A DNA stretch of 64,000 nucleotides. It comes from Escarpia spicata (Eukaryota; Annelida; Polychaeta; Sabellida; Siboglinidae). The stretch spans positions 28,366,439-28,430,438 of the forward strand of contig OZ023210.1 of the NCBI GenBank assembly GCA_963995525.1, written 5' to 3'. The notes beneath the pieces were generated by a model. That model saw only the letters and a program-made list of their open reading frames with translations, ran no database searches and had not been told where the DNA came from. Of this stretch, positions 59,440 through 64,000 are shown piece by piece (the stretch's first letter is position 1; the number at the start of each line of letters is the position of its first letter). A program made the translations under genes and the position numbers.

Positions 59440-62400
59440 ATTGATTCTGGATGATAATGCACTCATTCTGGATTATACTGCATTCATTCTGGATGATAAT
59501 GCACTCATAATTGACGATACTGCACTCATTCTGGATGATAATGCACTCATTCTGGACTATAATGCACTCGTTCTGGATGATAATGCACTCATTTAGGATG
59601 ATAATGCACTCATTCCATATGATAGTGCACTCATTCCATATAATAATATACTCATTCCATATGATAATGCACTCATTTCGTATAATGCACATCACTCATT
59701 CCGTATGATAATGCACTCAATCTGTATATGATAATGAACTAATTCCATATGATAATGCACTAATTCTGGATAATAACACACTCATTCTGTATGATAACTG
59801 CACTCATTCTGTATAATGCACTCGTTTCGTGTAATGCACTCATTCCATATGATAATGCACTAATTCTGGATGATAATGCACTCATTCTGGATGACAGTGC
59901 ACTCATTCTGAGTGATGATGCACTCATTCTGGACAATAATGCACTCATTTTAGATGACATGATAATGCACTCAAGCTGGATATTAATGCACTCGTTTCAT
60001 ATAATGCACTTATTCCTTAAGATAATGCACTCATTCTGGAGGATAATGCACTCATTCCGGATAATAATGCACTCATTCTTGATAACAATGAACACATTCT
60101 GAACGATAAGGCATTCATTCTGTATGATAACGCATTCATTCTGAACGATAATGCATTCATTCTGTATGATAACGCATTCATTCTGGGTGATAATGCACTC
60201 GTTATGTAAGATAATTAATTCATTCTGGATGATAATGCACTCATTCTGGGTGATAATGCACTCGTTATGTAAGATAATGCATTCATTCTGGATGATAATG
60301 CACTCATAATTGACGATACTGCACTCATTCTGGATGATAATGCACTCATTCTGGACTATAATGCACTCGTTCTGGATGATAATGCACTCATTTAGGATGA
60401 TAATGCACTCATTCCATATGATAGTGCACTCATTCCATATAATAATATACTCATTCCATATGATAATGCACTCATTTCGTATAATGCACATCACTCATTC
60501 CGTATGATAATGCACTCAATCTGTATATGATAATGAACTAATTCCATATGATAATGCACTAATTCTGGATAATAACACACTCATTCTGTATGATAACTGC
60601 ACTCATTCTGTATAATGCACTCGTTTCGTGTAATGCACTCATTCCATATGATAATGCACTAATTCTGGATAATAACACACTCATTCTGTATGATAACTGC
60701 ACTCATTCTGTATAATGCACTCGTTTCGTGTAATGCACTCATTCCATATGATAATGCACTAATTCTGGATGATACTGCACCCATTCTGGATGATAATGCA
60801 CTCATTCTGGATGACAGTGCACTCATTCTGAGTGATGATGCACTCATTCTGGACAATAATGCACTCATTTTAGATGACATGATAATGCACTCAAGCTGGA
60901 TATTAATGCACTCGTTTCATATAATGCACTTATTCCATAAGATAATGCACTCATTCTGGAGGATAATGCACTCATTCCGGATAATAATGCACTCATTCTT
61001 GATAACAATGAACACATTCTGAACGATAAGGCATTCATTCTGTATGATAACGCATTCATTCTGAACGATAATGCATTCATTCTGTATGATAACGCATTCA
61101 TTCTGGGTGATAATGCACTCGTTATGTAAGATAATTAATTCATTCTGGATGATAATGCACTCATTCTGGGTGATAATGCACTCGTTATGTAAGATAATGC
61201 ATTCATTCTGGATGATAATGCACTCATAATTGACGATACTGCACTCATTCTGGATGATAATGCACTCATTCTGGACTATAATGCACTCGTTCTGGATGAT
61301 AATGCACTCATTTAGGATGATAATGCACTCATTCCATATGATAGTGCACTCATTCCATATAATAATATACTCATTCCATATGATAATGCACTCATTTCGT
61401 ATAATGCACATCACTCATTCCGTATGATAATGCACTCAATCTGTATATGATAATGAACTAATTCCATATGATAATGCACTAATTCTGGATAATAACACAC
61501 TCATTCTGTATGATAACTGCACTCATTCTGTATAATGCACTCGTTTCGTGTAATGCACTCATTCCATATGATAATGCACTAATTCTGGATAATAACACAC
61601 TCATTCTGTATGATAACTGCACTCATTCTGTATAATGCACTCGTTTCGTGTAATGCACTCATTCCATATGATAATGCACTAATTCTGGATGATACTGCAC
61701 ACATTCTGGATGATAATGCACTCATTCTGGATGACAGTGCACTCATTCTGAGTGATGATGCACTCATTCTGGACAATAATGCACTCATTTTAGATGACAT
61801 GATAATGCACTCAAGCTGGATATTAATGCACTCGTTTCATATAATGCACTTATTCCATAAGATAATGCACTCATTCTGGAGGATAATGCACTCATTCCGG
61901 ATAATAATGCACTCATTCTTGATAACAATGAACACATTCTGAACGATAAGGCATTCATTCTGTATGATAACGCATTCATTCTGAACGATAATGCATTCAT
62001 TCTGTATGATAACGCATTCATTCTGGGTGATAATGCACTCGTTATGTAAGATAATTAATTCATTCTGGATGATAATGCACTCATTCTGGGTGATAATGCA
62101 CTCGTTATGTAAGATAATGCATTCATTCTGGATGATAATGCACTCATAATTGACGATACTGCACTCATTCTGGATGATAATGCACTCATTCTGGACTATA
62201 ATGCACTCGTTCTGGATGATAATGCACTCATTTAGGATGATAATGCACTCATTCCATATGATAGTGCACTCATTCCATATAATAATATACTCATTCCATA
62301 TGATAATGCACTCATTTCGTATAATGCACATCACTCATTCCGTATGATAATGCACTCAATCTGTATATGATAATGAACTAATTCCATATGATAATGCACT

Positions 62401-64000
62401 AATTCTGGATAATAACACACTCATTCTGTATGATAACTGCACTCATTCTGTATAATGCACTCGTTTCGTGTAATGCACTCATTCCATATGATAATGCACT
62501 AATTCTGGATAATAACACACTCATTCTGTATGATAACTGCACTCATTCTGTATAATGCACTCGTTTCGTGTAATGCACTCATTCCATATGATAATGCACT
62601 AATTCTGGATGATACTGCACCCATTCTGGATGATAATGCACTCATTCTGGATGACAGTGCACTCATTCTGAGTGATGATGCACTCATTCTGGACAATAAT
62701 GCACTCATTTTAGATGACATGATAATGCACTCAAGCTGGATATTAATGCACTCGTTTCATATAATGCACTTATTCCATAAGATAATGCACTCATTCTGGA
62801 GGATAATGCACTCATTCCGGATAATAATGCACTCATTCTTGATAACAATGAACACATTCTGAACGATAAGGCATTCATTCTGTATGATAACGCATTCATT
62901 CTGAACGATAATGCATTCATTCTGTATGATAACGCATTCATTCTGGGTGATAATGCACTCGTTATGTAAGATAATTAATTCATTCTGGATGATAATGCAC
63001 TCATTCTGGGTGATAATGCACTCGTTATGTAAGATAATGCATTCATTCTGGATGATAATGCACTCATAATTGACGATACTGCACTCATTCTGGATGATAA
63101 TGCACTCATTCTGGACTATAATGCACTCGTTCTGGATGATAATGCACTCATTTAGGATGATAATGCACTCATTCCATATGATAGTGCACTCATTCCATAT
63201 AATAATATACTCATTCCATATGATAATGCACTCATTTCGTATAATGCACATCACTCATTCCGTATGATAATGCACTCAATCTGTATATGATAATGAACTA
63301 ATTCCATATGATAATGCACTAATTCTGGATAATAACACACTCATTCTGTATGATAACTGCACTCATTCTGTATAATGCACTCGTTTCGTGTAATGCACTC
63401 ATTCCATATGATAATGCACTAATTCTGGATAATAACACACTCATTCTGTATGATAACTGCACTCATTCTGTATAATGCACTCGTTTCGTGTAATGCACTC
63501 ATTCCATATGATAATGCACTAATTCTGGATGATACTGCACACATTCTGGATGATAATGCACTCATTCTGGATGACAGTGCACTCATTCTGAGTGATGATG
63601 CACTCATTCTGGACAATAATGCACTCATTTTAGATGACATGATAATGCACTCAAGCTGGATATTAATGCACTCGTTTCATATAATGCACTTATTCCATAA
63701 GATAATGCACTCATTCTGGAGGATAATGCACTCATTCCGGATAATAATGCACTCATTCTTGATAACAATGAACACATTCTGAACGATAAGGCATTCATTC
63801 TGTATGATAACGCATTCATTCTGAACGATAATGCATTCATTCTGTATGATAACGCATTCATTCTGGGTGATAATGCACTCGTTATGTAAGATAATTAATT
63901 CATTCTGGATGATAATGCACTCATTCTGGGTGATAATGCACTCGTTATGTAAGATAATGCATTCATTCTGGATGATAATGCACTCATAATTGACGATACT
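59440..64000. repeat. Satellite: about 21-bp monomers in a 920-bp higher-order repeat
   Basis: Monomers resemble gataatgcactcattctgga with variants. The same monomer order recurs at exactly 920 bp (e.g. anchors 60310, 61230, 62150, 63070). The first copy (anchor 59511) is 799 bp before the second. The array runs off the right edge. Monomers of 7 codons yield spurious NECIIIQ-type frames on both strands. Confidence 0.97.

Noticed and set aside
59315..63861. Repeated 165-, 110- and 78-codon frames in the satellite
   Set aside because: They recur every 920 bp on both strands, reflecting 7-codon monomers without internal stops; no gene context.

Overview
This is a eukaryotic (metazoan, invertebrate-like) genomic window. 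It has multi-exon genes with GT-AG introns, AT-rich introns, LINE, SINE and DNA-transposon remnants, and many microsatellites and minisatellites. There is no prokaryotic organisation and no CRISPR array. The exact taxon cannot be fixed from sequence alone; the mix of CR1/L2-like LINEs, tRNA-derived SINEs and hAT, pogo and piggyBac-like elements would suit a mollusc, another lophotrochozoan or an invertebrate deuterostome.

The backbone is one plus-strand gene, the 3' two-thirds of an ASH2L orthologue (Ash2-like subunit of the MLL/SET1 H3K4 methyltransferase core). I can join twelve exons (1559 to 58572) with compatible splice phases into 1,263 nt, i.e. 420 residues plus stop. They cover the end of the winged-helix region, a basic nuclear-localisation-like linker, the split SPRY domain, and the C-terminal DPY-30-binding helix. 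The N-terminal zinc-finger part lies upstream of the window.

Intron 8 of this partial gene (14398-54210) is about 39.8 kb and interrupts the SPRY domain. On its minus strand it hosts an eight-exon gene (35494 down to 21459). The exons sum to exactly 1,800 nt, giving a 599-residue single-pass membrane protein that I do not recognise. Two further minus-strand exon candidates (45252-45163 and 43369-43154) may be the 3' end of a second nested gene. The same intron holds a hAT-like element with an 8-bp target duplication, a 1.6-kb inverted-terminal element, LINE fragments, a 92-nt near-perfect hairpin, a pogo-like MITE and several tandem arrays.

The most unusual feature is the relation between tandem repeats and ASH2L splice sites. 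Six introns carry their own minisatellites (18 to 56 bp periods). In two cases the unit contains a copy of the splice acceptor plus the start of the following exon: a 50-bp unit before the exon at 13636, and a 40-bp unit before the terminal exon at 58480. A third array (38-bp unit, 55190-55860) carries a consensus GTAAGT donor and a CAG acceptor in most units. Downstream of the gene, 59.4-64.0 kb is a satellite of about 21-bp monomers organised into a 920-bp higher-order repeat. A first 799-bp version shows how the 920-bp form arose, and an alternating variant suggests a 1,840-bp dimer.
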